Numbered from the stretch's first letter, positions 35,195 through 44,023 are shown. The stretch: DNA of 54,537 nucleotides from Blastocatellia bacterium UBA7656 (GCA_002483445.1 DLHY01000063.1:1-54537), one strand, 5' to 3'. Numbers and translations are program-made. The notes: generated by a model not told the origin, from the letters alone.

Positions 35195-36184
35195 TCAGTC
35201 GGCGAAGTTCAGTCGGATGCCGACGCTCTCCGCCTGCTCGAAGACGATGGCCGCCGCCGCCACATCCTGCAAAGCCGTCCCCGTGCTGTCAAAGATGATT
35301 ATCTCCTCTGCCGCTTCGCGCCCTGGCTTCTGACCTGCGATCACTTCGCCAAGCTCCGCATGAACATCTGCTTCAGTCATCAGTCCGAGCGCGATGGCGT
35401 GATGCAAATCTCCTATGGCTGCGCATTGCGCCAGACTGTCGGCGATCACCTTGCTCGTCGCCATCAAACGCGGATCGATTTCCTGCTTCTCTTCGTTGTC
35501 GGCTCCGACGGCGGCTATGAACATCCCCGATGGGATGTCTGATTTATTCAGGAAATATTTTTTTGACGGCGTGCAGGTCACGCAGATGTCGCTTTTGCCT
35601 ACGGCAGCGGCGAGATCGCGGACGGCTTTCACTTCGATTTGCAATTCGCCTGACATCTCATCCGCAAGGCGTTCGGCCTGACTGTGATCGGTGTCGAAGA
35701 GATAAGCTGTTTCAAGCTTTCGCACTTTTGTCAGCGCGCGCAGTGAAACCCGGCCCTGATTGCCACAGCCGCAGATGGTCGCGACTTTTGAGTCGGGGCG
35801 AGCGAGATACTTCGCCGCCACAGCCGTAGCCGCGCCGGTGCGGAGTATGGTGATTTCAATCGAATCCATCAGGGCCAGCGGGTAGCCGTTCTCAGCATCG
35901 CAAAGCAGCAGGACTCCCTGAATATTGGGCATCCCGAACCGCTCTTTGTTCTGGAAAAAATTCCCGTTCACTTTTGCGGCAAAGTAAGGCCGCGCGAGTT
36001 CCAGCCCCGCGGCCTTGATGTGAAATCCGCCATCACGGGCGTGAACGCCCAGCACTCCCGGCGGCAGGGCGCGACCTTCGGCGTGCGCCTTGAATGCCTG
36101 CTCGACTGCATTGATGCATTCGTCAAGGCCGAGCAGCGCGGCCACTTCCCGACGAGAAAGCAGTACGGTTCCTTTCGGCTTCAT
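35195..36184 (-). CDS. Ornithine cyclodeaminase / mu-crystallin family enzyme
   Basis: 329 residues. Family motifs: KAAGLELARPYFAAKVNGNF, LLCDAENGYPLALMDSIEIT (the substrate region), RTGAATAVAAKYLAR, the Rossmann loop ICGCGNQGR (GxGxxG), SDICVTCTPSK and IFDSTGTALQDVAAA (SxG.A.QD). It uses NAD(P); members cyclise ornithine to proline, or reduce or deaminate other amino acids, and the substrate here is open. The Shine-Dalgarno GGAGGAG for ATG 36184 is the end of the first repeat unit in the array upstream. 44 bp before the ChrB-C gene. Confidence 0.9.
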   Translation of the reverse strand: MKPKGTVLLSRREVAALLGLDECINAVEQAFKAHAEGRALPPGVLGVHARDGGFHIKAAGLELARPYFAAKVNGNFFQNKERFGMPNIQGVLLLCDAENGYPLALMDSIEITILRTGAATAVAAKYLARPDSKVATICGCGNQGRVSLRALTKVRKLETAYLFDTDHSQAERLADEMSGELQIEVKAVRDLAAAVGKSDICVTCTPSKKYFLNKSDIPSGMFIAAVGADNEEKQEIDPRLMATSKVIADSLAQCAAIGDLHHAIALGLMTEADVHAELGEVIAGQKPGREAAEEIIIFDSTGTALQDVAAAAIVFEQAESVGIRLNFAD

Positions 36185-36185
36185 A

Positions 36186-36474
36186 ACTCCTCCGTAAAAG
36201 TCTATAGAGTCCAGAGAGTCTTGAGAGTCCGAACCCTCGATTGTTTTTCATACTTTCAGGGCGTCGTCACTGACGACCTGGAAGACTCCTCGGAAAATGT
36301 ACAGTAGGCTGCCAGCCTGCTGTTTCTCAAATTCTCATACTTTCAGGGTGTCAACAGGCTGGCCGACGGTTCTACATCAACGACTCCTCCGAAATAGATG
36401 CGCAAGCTGACAGCTTGCGCATCTCCAAAGTTCGTACTTTCAGGGCGCGCAATCCGTCAGATTGCGCTACATCA
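36186..36474 (-). repeat. Three tandem ~95-bp intercistronic elements (36186-36284, 36285-36382, 36383-36474)
   Basis: Each unit on the plus strand begins ACTCCTCSG plus A-rich bases, has an inverted repeat, then YRTACTTTCAGGGYG, then a second inverted repeat or ending CTACATCAA. Unit 2 holds CAGTAGGCTGCCAGCCTGCTG. Unit 3 holds GATGCGCAAGCT/AGCTTGCGCATC and GCGCAATC/GATTGCGC. Unit 1 has the weaker GTCGTC/GACGAC. On the minus strand each unit starts TTGATGTAG (supplying the peptidase E stop in unit 3) and ends CGGAGGAGT (the Shine-Dalgarno of the cyclodeaminase-like gene in unit 1). A period-9 AGAGTCC series lies in unit 1 at 36205-36231. Confidence 0.85.
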
Positions 36475-37216
36475 AAATTTCTTTCGCCTCGTTGGTCGAA
36501 AGCAGACCGACGAGGTTCGATTCAGGATCGATCTCGACCGGCAAGTGACTGCGGCGAAAAATTCGCGCCGCCGTGATTCCCTTGAGCCGTATCGATCCCT
36601 CTTCGACCCTCAGCATCGAGCCTTCGCGCAGTCCGATCACAGGAGCATCATTCTCTTCGAGAAATTGCCTGATGCGCTCTTCCTGCGTTTCGCCCATGTG
36701 CGTTGAATTAGGGTCGGGGTCAAGGTAATGCGGGCTGATCTGGAAGCCGACCAGTCCTAAAGCGTCGAAGGAAGGCGGCTCGACGACCGGCATGTCCTTA
36801 GTCGTCTTCAAGGTCGGACAGGCGACAATCGAGCCTGCGCTCGATCCGATGTAAGGCATACCTTCAGACACCCTGCCTTGAATCGCCCGCAGCAGGTTGA
36901 AATCATATAGTGACTTGAGCAACCGGAATGTATTGCCTCCTCCGATGAATACGATTTCAGCTTCTGCGACTGCCTGCTCAGGGTCAGAGGCTTCCGAGAC
37001 AGAATCCAATGCGCAGCCCATCGCTTCCATTCGCCGCCGCGCCAGCGCCGTGTAAGCCTCGCGGTCGTACATAGCGAAGGGGACGAACAACACTCGATGA
37101 ATCGCCCCCAGAAAATCCCTGATTTCTTTTTCTGCGTGATCCAGATACCCGCTGCCGTGAAGCGTCGAGTTGCTGATGAGCAGCAGTCTTTTGTTTCCAT
37201 TTTCGACTTTTGACAT
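36467..37216 (-). CDS. pepE: Peptidase E (S51 family, alpha-aspartyl dipeptidase type)
   Basis: 249 residues. Catalytic serine in GSSAGSIVACP (Ser126 by the GSSAG pattern). FIGGGNTFRLLKSL and FQISPHYLDPDPNSTHMGETQEERI (cited by ISPHYLDPD and GETQEERI) are also hallmarks of the family. S51 dipeptidase E cleaves Asp-X dipeptides in the cytoplasm. Downstream of chrA by 31 bp, so it may belong to the chromate group. Its last codons and TAG stop lie in the repeat element array (GAAATTTTGATGTAG). A family-typical length. Confidence 0.9.
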   Translation of the reverse strand: MSKVENGNKRLLLISNSTLHGSGYLDHAEKEIRDFLGAIHRVLFVPFAMYDREAYTALARRRMEAMGCALDSVSEASDPEQAVAEAEIVFIGGGNTFRLLKSLYDFNLLRAIQGRVSEGMPYIGSSAGSIVACPTLKTTKDMPVVEPPSFDALGLVGFQISPHYLDPDPNSTHMGETQEERIRQFLEENDAPVIGLREGSMLRVEEGSIRLKGITAARIFRRSHLPVEIDPESNLVGLLSTNEAKEILM

Positions 37217-37247
37217 ATTTTTACCCCCGTCATTTTTGTGTCCGGCT

Positions 37248-38606
37248 TCAAAGGTTGATCACTGCCCGCCCAAGTCCGATCAACCCGCCGATGATTACGA
37301 CCCACAACACATTCGCTTTGAATCGAAACAGCGCCGAGAAAGCCGCGACGCTCATCCCTGCCGCGAACCAGTCTGTTCCGCCAGCAAGGCCATGAGGCCA
37401 GATCACCGCCGCGCCGAATATGAGCGCGAGATTCAAAATCACACCCACGATGGCCGCCGTGATGCCGGTGAGCGCGCCTTTCAGATTTTCATTGCCGCGC
37501 AATGACTCGATGTGAGGAGCGCCGAGAAAGATGAAGATGAAGCAGGGAAGAAAAGTCGTCCACGTGGTGATGAGCGCGCCAATGATGCCGCTTGCGGCTG
37601 GCGCGAGTCCCTGCGGATGATTCCAGCCCGCCATGAAACCGACGAACTGCAAGACCATAATCAACGGACCGGGTGTTGTCTCTGCCAGCGCCAGCCCGTC
37701 TACGGCCTGTGTCTGTGACAACCATCCGTAATCGGCGACCGCCGCCTGCGTGACATAAGCGAGTACAGAGTAAGCCCCGCCGAAAGTGACCATCGCCGCC
37801 TGCGTAAAGAAGCGGTACTCCTGCGCGTAGAGGCTCGACCATCCGCGCCACCATGCGAGCGCGAAGAATGGCAAAGCCCAGAGCGCAAGCCCCACTGCCA
37901 CCGTCCGCAATGCCCGACTGCGCGAAGGCAGCGTGTGCGCAGGGCGCGTCGCGTCGTCATCGATTACGCTGGCGGACTCAGGCTTCACGCTTTCTGTTTT
38001 GCTTTGTGCGATACGCGGCCAGAATCGCGTCGCCGCCAGCCCGACCAGGCCAGCCGCGAGAACGATCAGAGGGAACGGAACGTGAAGAAAATAAATGCTG
38101 ATGAAAGCCGCCGCTGCGATCAGATAATGTGTCCGGCGTGTGAGCGCGCGACGACCTATCTTCAACACCGCTTCGACCACGATGGCCACGACTACAGGTT
38201 TAAAACCGGCCAGCGCGCCCGCGACAGCCGCGACATTGCCGTAGGCTGCGTAGATGTATGAGAGCGCGAGCAGTATGAAGATGGAAGGAATGACGAAGAA
38301 GGCTCCGGCGACGATGCCGCCCGGCACGCGATGCAGCAGCCAGCCGATGTAGATTGCGAGTTGCTGGGCCTCCGGGCCAGGCAGCAGCATACAGTAATTG
38401 AGGGCGTGCAGGAATCGCTCCTCGCTGACCCAGCGCCGTCGCTCGACCAGTTCACGATGCATGATGGCGATCTGACCCGCCGGACCGCCGAAGGAGATGA
38501 ACCCAAGTTTGACCCAGAAGCGAAACGCCTCCGCAAACGTGATTCGGTTCCCGGCTTTACCTTCGCTTGCTTCGTCTGCCAGCGACGCGACGCTTTTTGT
38601 CGACAT
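37248..38606 (-). CDS. chrA: Chromate transporter ChrA
   Basis: 452 residues from the ATG at 38606 (AGGAAAG upstream; the longer frame to 38696 and an ATG at 38627 are less well supported). Two CHR domains of the long ChrA type. First: FISFGGPAGQIAIMHRELVE, FLHALNYCMLLPGPEAQQLA. Second: VTFGGAYSVLAYVTQAAVAD, ETTPGPLIMVLQFVGFMAG. About ten hydrophobic segments. Exports chromate across the inner membrane, reducing Cr(VI) toxicity. The start overlaps the end of chrB by 50 bp, so the two are translationally coupled, and peptidase E follows after 31 bp. Confidence 0.95.
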   Translation of the reverse strand: MSTKSVASLADEASEGKAGNRITFAEAFRFWVKLGFISFGGPAGQIAIMHRELVERRRWVSEERFLHALNYCMLLPGPEAQQLAIYIGWLLHRVPGGIVAGAFFVIPSIFILLALSYIYAAYGNVAAVAGALAGFKPVVVAIVVEAVLKIGRRALTRRTHYLIAAAAFISIYFLHVPFPLIVLAAGLVGLAATRFWPRIAQSKTESVKPESASVIDDDATRPAHTLPSRSRALRTVAVGLALWALPFFALAWWRGWSSLYAQEYRFFTQAAMVTFGGAYSVLAYVTQAAVADYGWLSQTQAVDGLALAETTPGPLIMVLQFVGFMAGWNHPQGLAPAASGIIGALITTWTTFLPCFIFIFLGAPHIESLRGNENLKGALTGITAAIVGVILNLALIFGAAVIWPHGLAGGTDWFAAGMSVAAFSALFRFKANVLWVVIIGGLIGLGRAVINL

Positions 38607-39633
38607 CTTTCCTGCCTTTTGCTTCATGCTCCCGCCGGAGCAGTTCATACAAGCCATCGAAAATGGGATGGCACATCTGGGCAAGTTTGCGATCATCCTT
38701 CAATGACTCAGCCAGCCCGCGGATCACGGCGCTGAGTCCGGCAGCTTCCGTCCGGTTGAACTTGCCGTCCTTGAGGTCTATGTCGTGGACGATCTCCGAT
38801 AGCGAGCGCAGACCTGCGTCATCGCTCAATCCGAACTGACGGATCATCGTCTCGAAAGTGCAATCCTCGCCCTGATGCGTGAACTCGCCGCCATACATAT
38901 CGAAGCCTGTCGCCCCTTCGATAGTCTCTCCTTCGGCGACGAAGACGAATCGCGCTTTCGGATCAATGAATCTTTTGATGAGCCAAACGACGGTCAGACG
39001 ATCAATGAAAAGGTTGCGGCGCGTCATCCATCGCCGACCCTGATACTGAGCCGGACTCACTGTTGCGCCTCGGACGGGATTGGCTGCATGGACGCCTCGA
39101 CTCTGCGCGCCGCGCAGCATTTTCTGACAACGCTCCGAAGCCGCTAACGCTGCCGCGCGACCCGTGGCGTCGAAAAAGTCTGTGCTGAGTATGCGCTCCA
39201 GTTCCTTGTGCAGTTTGTCGAACTCCGCTTCATAGTGGCTGATCCGCCCCGTAGAGAGATGCCCGCCGCGCTTCTGCTCACGCATGGCTCCGGTGAGAGC
39301 ATCTATATCCGCCGTCATCTGCGCATACTCCTCGTTTCGCGCCTTGCGGAAAGCGGCCATAATTTCGCGATCAGTTTTGCCCTCGACTGCGCCCGCGCGA
39401 AAGACGGTCGCTTCGCCGCCCGACGATTCGATTTCCTGTTTGAGCCACTGAAAATCTTCGTGCGTCTTCTCGTTGAAGGGCAGCACATAGACGGAGTTTT
39501 TGACCGACACTGCGCCGAGCTTCTGCAACTTGCGCCAGATGCGGACGCGCAGGTTGGTTGGTTGCGGGGGCAACTGATGGATGAGCAGCATCCACGTATG
39601 CTCCTTGTTCTGATCGTCGCTTCTGGTCTTCAT
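38557..39633 (-). CDS. chrB: Full-length ChrB (chromate resistance regulator/sensor)
   Basis: 358 residues. The N-terminal part (about 1-170) has the ChrB helix-rich DNA-binding-like region: WMLLIHQLPPQPTNLRVRIW, LQKLGAVSVKNSVYVLPF. The C-terminal ChrB domain (about 200-335) has WMTRRNLFIDRLTVVWLIKRF, ARFVFVAEGE, ATGFDMYGGEFTHQGEDCTF, HDIDLKDGKFNRTEA. ChrB is required for full chromate resistance in proteobacterial chrBA operons and senses chromate. The C-terminus is basic (KKRRVAGRRSKRR) and overlaps the chrA start by 50 bp. Its C-terminal domain also exists as a separate gene at 34707-35150. Confidence 0.92.
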   Translation of the reverse strand: MKTRSDDQNKEHTWMLLIHQLPPQPTNLRVRIWRKLQKLGAVSVKNSVYVLPFNEKTHEDFQWLKQEIESSGGEATVFRAGAVEGKTDREIMAAFRKARNEEYAQMTADIDALTGAMREQKRGGHLSTGRISHYEAEFDKLHKELERILSTDFFDATGRAAALAASERCQKMLRGAQSRGVHAANPVRGATVSPAQYQGRRWMTRRNLFIDRLTVVWLIKRFIDPKARFVFVAEGETIEGATGFDMYGGEFTHQGEDCTFETMIRQFGLSDDAGLRSLSEIVHDIDLKDGKFNRTEAAGLSAVIRGLAESLKDDRKLAQMCHPIFDGLYELLRREHEAKGRKDVDKKRRVAGRRSKRR

Positions 39634-39712
39634 CTATGATCGCAATCTCTATCCGGTATCCGTAACAGTTTTTCAACAGGCAAGAGCCGTTCCGGTTCCT
39701 GCAACTTTAAAA

Positions 39713-39737
39713 ATGTAACGGTATGGAGTATGTAACG
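39713..39737. promoter_or_regulatory. Direct repeats upstream of chrB
   Basis: ATGTAACG occurs at 39713-39720 and again at 39730-39737, 17 bp apart start to start, about 80 bp upstream of the chrB ATG. Such spacing suits a dimeric regulator bound to one helical face (about 1.6 turns), and ChrB or another factor could use it. It could equally be chance. Confidence 0.3.
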
Positions 39738-39767
39738 AGTGTTGTTTTTTTGCAAGCGCGAGATGAT

Positions 39768-39802
39768 GTTCGTTATTGGGAAGCCCGATCCCGATAACGA
39801 AC
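39768..39802. repeat. Hairpin element (family shared with 44141-44170)
   Basis: GTTCGTTATTGGG (39768-39780) and CCCGATAACGAAC (39790-39802) pair over 13 positions with one G-T wobble around a 9-base loop beginning AAGCC. It lies 22 bp beyond the pseudogene stop and upstream of chrB. The layout GGG-AAGC-loop-CCC recurs at 44141-44170. Confidence 0.6.
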
Positions 39803-39824
39803 GGAGACAGAATGAGGACCTGGA

Positions 39825-40890
39825 TTATTCGTGTCTAAGCGCCGCCAGCGAATCGACTCTCATAGCGCGGCGGGCTGGAACGTAGCAGGCCGCGAGCGCG
39901 ACTATGATGAGCAGCGATGAGATGACTGCGCAGGTCAGGGGATCGGTCGCGCTCACCTGACGCATCAAACTCGACGCGACGCGTGTGAAAGCGAAAGCCG
40001 ACGCAAGACCCTATGGCGATTCCCGTCAGTGTCAGCATCATTCCCTGACCTATGACCAGGCGCAAAACATCCGATGCCTGCGCGCCCAATGCCTGTCGTA
40101 TGCCTATCTCAAGCTTGCGTTTCGTGACCGAGTATAAAACCACGCTGTAGATACCCGCCGCCGCAAGCACGAGCGCGACTGCCGCAAACAGAGCCGCCAT
40201 CAGCATATTGAATCTTCTCGGCGCGAGGTTGTGAGCCATCAACTCTTCCATCGTCTGCACACTCGTCAAGGGCTGATTGCTATCCCGTGCGAGAACCTGC
40301 TGGCGAATCTGCGAAGCCATTAGCAGAGGTTCGCCCGACGTTGGCGCAAACAGAAACATATCGCGGACGGGCGCTTGAGAATGCGGTATGTACCAGTCGG
40401 GTCTGGCTTCGGAATCAAGTCCACGATGAGGAATGTTTCGCGCCGCTCCGATGATTGTCCGCCAGTCTGAGCGAGCGCGGGGCGCTCCGAGCTTGATGCG
40501 TTTTCCAATCGGGTCTTCATCCGTCCAGTAAGCGCGGGCCTTCGCTTCATTGATTATAGCGACCGGCTCCGCGCCCGCGAGTTTGAGCGAGGCATTGCTG
40601 AAAGCAGCCATCTCTTCGAATACCCGATTCTGCTCGCGGTAATCGACGTACTCAGCCGGTTTCGCTCCGAGTTGCTCCATATTGAGGGCGAGAAAATTTC
40701 CCCAGACAAATGTGAGCCGGTCAGGCTCTTTGAAAGGCAGCGGGCGGAGCAACACCGAATTGACGATGCTGAAGATCGCCGTGTTTGCGCCGATGCCTAA
40801 TGCAAGAGTCAGCAGGGCGACAAAGGTAAATCCTCGATTCGCTCTCAACGCGCGCAAGCCATAACGCAGGTCTTGCCACAAATCGTTCAT
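39825..40890 (-). pseudogene. Decayed ADOP-family permease (internal deletion plus frameshift)
   Basis: From the ATG at 40890 (AAGGAC upstream) it encodes MNDLWQDLRYGLRALRANRG and LALGIGANTAIFSIVNSVLL, then at about residue 118 joins ASLKLAGAEPVAIINEAKAR. About 450 residues present in the paralogues are missing between these, in frame. Near 40015 an extra G shifts the frame (GIAIGSCVGFRF instead of GIAIGLASAFAFTRV). Corrected, the frame continues VSATDPLTCAVISSLLIIVA, CYVPARRAMRVDSLAALRHE, ending TAA at 39825. The stop is close to a hairpin. No longer a working transporter on this evidence. Confidence 0.85.
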
Positions 40891-40905
40891 AGTCCTTCCA
40901 CAAAA

Positions 40906-41013
40906 GTCTGGACTCTGGAGTCTGGAGTCGAAGGTCAAAAGTCAAATGTCCGGGGCGACCTTTAACTTTCACACTTTCGACTGACCCCTGATCCCTGATC
41001 CCTGACCCCTCAC
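40906..41013. repeat. Drifting period-7 arrays between the decayed permease and NTF2-like genes
   Basis: Left part 40906-40950 is strictly period-7 but changes unit: GTCTGGA, CTCTGGA, GTCTGGA, then GTCGAAG, GTCAAAA, GTCAAAT. Right part (40957-41013), read on the minus strand from the NTF2-like stop, is GGGTCAG, GGATCAG, GGATCAG, GGGTCAG, then GTCGAAAG. The two parts are partly complementary. The right part starts directly at a stop codon. Confidence 0.8.
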
Positions 41014-41501
41014 CTTGATTCCGGCTTGAGTTCCCAAAGCACATTGACTATGACCCATCGGCCATTCCACCTGGCCATGTGAAGGTAATCGATCCAACTC
41101 GTAGCCACTACCTTGACGCTGGCAGCGCCCTCGAAGACATCGAGGATGGTCACGTCCTTTTGCTGCTTCTCTTTCGGAGTGTTTTTTCCGCCGCCGCTCC
41201 TCGTTCCATGGACGAGACTCATCGCGCTCATCTGGCCGAGGCTGCTGCGGCCCGACTTGGGATCGGTGCGAACGATTCTTTTTGCCAACTCAGGATGAAG
41301 CGCGCGCTCCATGCGCTCGGCGTTTCCTTCATACCACCCCTCGATATAATCGAGCGCGGTCTGTCGTATGGCCGCAGCATCAGCTTCGGCGGGGCGGTTT
41401 GTGGCAGTTGAACTTTGAGCCATAGCGTCAAAGCCAAGCAAACTCACTCCTAATGATAATGAAAGAGCGAGAGTGACGAATCGATACATTTGTTGGTTCA
41501 T
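41010..41501 (-). CDS. Exported NTF2-like (lumazine-binding-type) protein
   Basis: 163 residues from the ATG at 41501 (AGGAG eight bases upstream; the longer frame to 41582 overlaps the next gene). Signal peptide about 1-29 (MNQQMYRFVTLALSLSLGVS then FDAMAQS). One NTF2-fold domain: AAIRQTALDYIEGWYEGNAE, RALHPELAKRIVR, DVFEGAASVKVVATSWIDYL, LHMARWNGRWVIVNVLWELK. Members bind small molecules; a catalytic role is not evident. Follows ADOP 2 by 17 bp, so may be co-transcribed with it. Confidence 0.85.
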   Translation of the reverse strand: MNQQMYRFVTLALSLSLGVSLLGFDAMAQSSTATNRPAEADAAAIRQTALDYIEGWYEGNAERMERALHPELAKRIVRTDPKSGRSSLGQMSAMSLVHGTRSGGGKNTPKEKQQKDVTILDVFEGAASVKVVATSWIDYLHMARWNGRWVIVNVLWELKPESR

Positions 41502-41518
41502 TTTGAGACTCCTTTGGA

Positions 41519-43939
41519 TTATTCGTATCTGAGCGCGACCATCGGATCGACTCTTGTCGCTCGTCGAGCAGGAATATAGCACGCCGTGAGCGCAACTATA
41601 GTCAACAACACCGCGATCACTCCGAATGTCAACGGATCAGTAGGCTTGACGCCATAGAGCAAGCTCTCCATCAGTTGCGTCAACGCGAATGCAGCCGCCA
41701 GCCCGATCACGACGCCAATCAGAGCCAGCTTCATCCCCTGCTTCACAACCATCCTTAGCACATCGCTGTGATTGGCTCCCAGAGCCAGTCTCACGCCTAT
41801 CTCGTGCGTGCGCTGCGTGACCGAATACGACATCACTCCGTAAATGCCTATGGCCGAAAGCAGCAACGCGACCCCGCCGAATACTGTGAGCAGCAACATG
41901 TAGACGTGCGGCTCGGCGACCGATTCCGACATGCGTTCCTGCATCGTCCTGATTTGCGTAACCGGCAGGTCTCGATCTATCGCCCATACTTCATTGCGCA
42001 CAGCCGTCGCCAGACTCGATGGCTCGCCGCTCGTCCGCACGCTCACGTACATCGAGCGCCACCAGAGATTTTGCAAAAACGGCGTATACATAGCCGGTTG
42101 CGCTTCTTCGTTCAAGCCGTTGTACTTCACATCAGCGACCACTCCGACGACGGTCAGCCATTGACCTGTCGGAGAGTAATCTCCCGTTTGGATGCGTTTT
42201 CCAACGGCATCTCCGTCAGGGAAATGCTGTCGTGCCATCGCCTCGTTGATGATCATAACCGGCGGCGCATCGCTCGTGTCTGAGTCCGTAAACGCTCGCC
42301 CCGCATTCTGCCTGATACGGAGCGTGTGGAAGTAATCGGGGCTGATGAGCAACTGATCGGCAATCGGTTGCGACTGTCCCGGCGCGGGCGTCTGACCTTC
42401 GACCGCGAACGGATTGCGCATAACCAAGAGGTCGGGCGGCAGTGACATCGAAACCGCGGCGGATTCGACGCCGGGTATTGATTGAATGCGCTGCAATAGT
42501 TGCTGATGAAATGCGCCGACTCGACTCTCTTCCCCGTATCTCGTCCGCGGCAACACGATCTGCGCCGTCAGCACACGGTCGGGATCGAATCCGGGATCGA
42601 CTCGTTGCAGTTCTAAAAAGCTGCGAATCATCAGACCCGCGCCTACGAGCAGCATCAGAGCCAGAGCGAACTCGGAGATGACAAGCAGCCCGCGAAGCCG
42701 TTTGCGACTCGACCCGTCCGTGCTGCGCCCGCCTTCCTTAAGCGTCGCGTTCAAATCCGCAGGTGAGCTTTCGAGCGCAGGCGCGAGACCGAAGAGAAGT
42801 CCGCTGAAGAGGGTCGCAAACAGCGTGAATCCGAGGACGCGGCGATCAATGCTGATCTCATCAATCCGCGGCAGACGCTCAGGACTCAGCGCGACTATCA
42901 AATCGACTCCCCACATAGCGAGCAGCCATCCGAGCATGCCTCCGATCAGGGCGAGCGACAAACTTTCAGTCAGCGTCTGCCGGATGAGTCGGAAGCGACT
43001 TGCTCCGAGAGCCGCGCGCACGGCCATTTCTTTCTCTCTTTCAGTGGCGCGCGCAAGCAGTAGGTTCGCCACGTTGACCGAAGCGATGAGCAGAATGAAA
43101 AAGACCGCGCCGAGCATTACAGATAAACTCAGTTGCGCGTCGCCGACGATGGATAGCTTGAGCGGTTTTACCGCCGGGACTTTAGGCATGCTGTTCGGAT
43201 ACTGCTGTTGTACCTGACCGGCGATTTCTCTCGCGTCGGCCTGCGCCTGATCGACGGCGACGCCGGATTTGAGGCGGCCAATGACGCGCAGGTAATAAGG
43301 CGGTCGCACGCGAGGCGGATTATTCAGCCGCAGAGTAGTCCATACATCAGACGGCCCGACGGAAGATAAACGGAAATCCTTCGGCATCACGCCGATGATG
43401 GTATACGTCTCGTCGTTGAGCGTGGCGGTCTCTCCTATGGCATCAGGATCAGAGCGGAGATACTTTTCCCAGAAGCTGTGACTGACGACGGCTATGCGCG
43501 GGCTGCCCGGTTTATCTTCATCAGGCAGAAACGTTCTCCCTCGCTCGGCTCTGACGCGAAGCACATCGAAGAAGTCTGCCGACACAACTGCGCCGATCAC
43601 TTCTTCGGGCTGACCGCTGCCCGTGAGGCTGAAGCGATTTCCAGGAGAGATGGCCGCGACTCGCTCGAAGCTCTGATTGCGTTCCTTCAGCGCGAGGAAA
43701 TCAGCATTGCCGTATCCGCCCCTGCCTTCAGGCGTCTCAGGGCTGTTGAGGAACATCTGCATCAGCCTGTCCGGTTCCGCGTAAGGCAAGGGTCGAAGCA
43801 ATACGGCATTGACGACGCTGAATATGGCGGTGTTCGCGCCTATACCGAGAGCGAGTGTAATGACGGCCATGAGAGTGAAGGCAGGTTTTTTCACGAGCAT
43901 TCGCAGGCCGAAGCGAAGGTCTTGCCAGAGTGTATTCAT
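41519..43939 (-). CDS. ADOP-family permease 2
   Basis: 806 residues: MNTLWQDLRFGLRMLVKKPA, LALGIGANTAIFSVVNAVLL, RPLPYAEPDRLMQMFLNS and the ending CYIPARRATRVDPMVALRYE. Full length, with both MacB-type domains and both FtsX helix blocks. GGAGGAGAG precedes the ATG at 43939. It differs from the neighbouring paralogues in its 3' end: TAA instead of TAG, no heptamer array, and a signal-peptide-bearing NTF2-like gene 17 bp on. Its 5' spacer (43940-44475) holds three repeat types. Confidence 0.93.
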   Translation of the reverse strand: MNTLWQDLRFGLRMLVKKPAFTLMAVITLALGIGANTAIFSVVNAVLLRPLPYAEPDRLMQMFLNSPETPEGRGGYGNADFLALKERNQSFERVAAISPGNRFSLTGSGQPEEVIGAVVSADFFDVLRVRAERGRTFLPDEDKPGSPRIAVVSHSFWEKYLRSDPDAIGETATLNDETYTIIGVMPKDFRLSSVGPSDVWTTLRLNNPPRVRPPYYLRVIGRLKSGVAVDQAQADAREIAGQVQQQYPNSMPKVPAVKPLKLSIVGDAQLSLSVMLGAVFFILLIASVNVANLLLARATEREKEMAVRAALGASRFRLIRQTLTESLSLALIGGMLGWLLAMWGVDLIVALSPERLPRIDEISIDRRVLGFTLFATLFSGLLFGLAPALESSPADLNATLKEGGRSTDGSSRKRLRGLLVISEFALALMLLVGAGLMIRSFLELQRVDPGFDPDRVLTAQIVLPRTRYGEESRVGAFHQQLLQRIQSIPGVESAAVSMSLPPDLLVMRNPFAVEGQTPAPGQSQPIADQLLISPDYFHTLRIRQNAGRAFTDSDTSDAPPVMIINEAMARQHFPDGDAVGKRIQTGDYSPTGQWLTVVGVVADVKYNGLNEEAQPAMYTPFLQNLWWRSMYVSVRTSGEPSSLATAVRNEVWAIDRDLPVTQIRTMQERMSESVAEPHVYMLLLTVFGGVALLLSAIGIYGVMSYSVTQRTHEIGVRLALGANHSDVLRMVVKQGMKLALIGVVIGLAAAFALTQLMESLLYGVKPTDPLTFGVIAVLLTIVALTACYIPARRATRVDPMVALRYE

Positions 43940-43952
43940 AGTCTCTCCTCCG

Positions 43953-44023
43953 AAGTCAGGAGTCAGAAGTCAGGAGTCAGAATGAAAACTGACCACCGAC
44001 CACTGACCACCGACCACTGACCA
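43953..44023. repeat. Two heptamer arrays upstream of ADOP 2
   Basis: 43953-43980: AAGTCAG, GAGTCAG, AAGTCAG, GAGTCAG. 43989-44023: five units alternating CTGACCA and CCGACCA, which read on the minus strand are TGGTCAG and TGGTCGG. The first is on the plus strand with core GTCAG; the second has the same core on the opposite strand, so the two partly mirror each other. Confidence 0.85.

Noticed and set aside
40906..41013. Heptamer arrays considered as CRISPR or phage attachment sites
   Set aside because: Units are 7 bp without spacers, vary from locus to locus, and no cas or integrase gene lies in the window.
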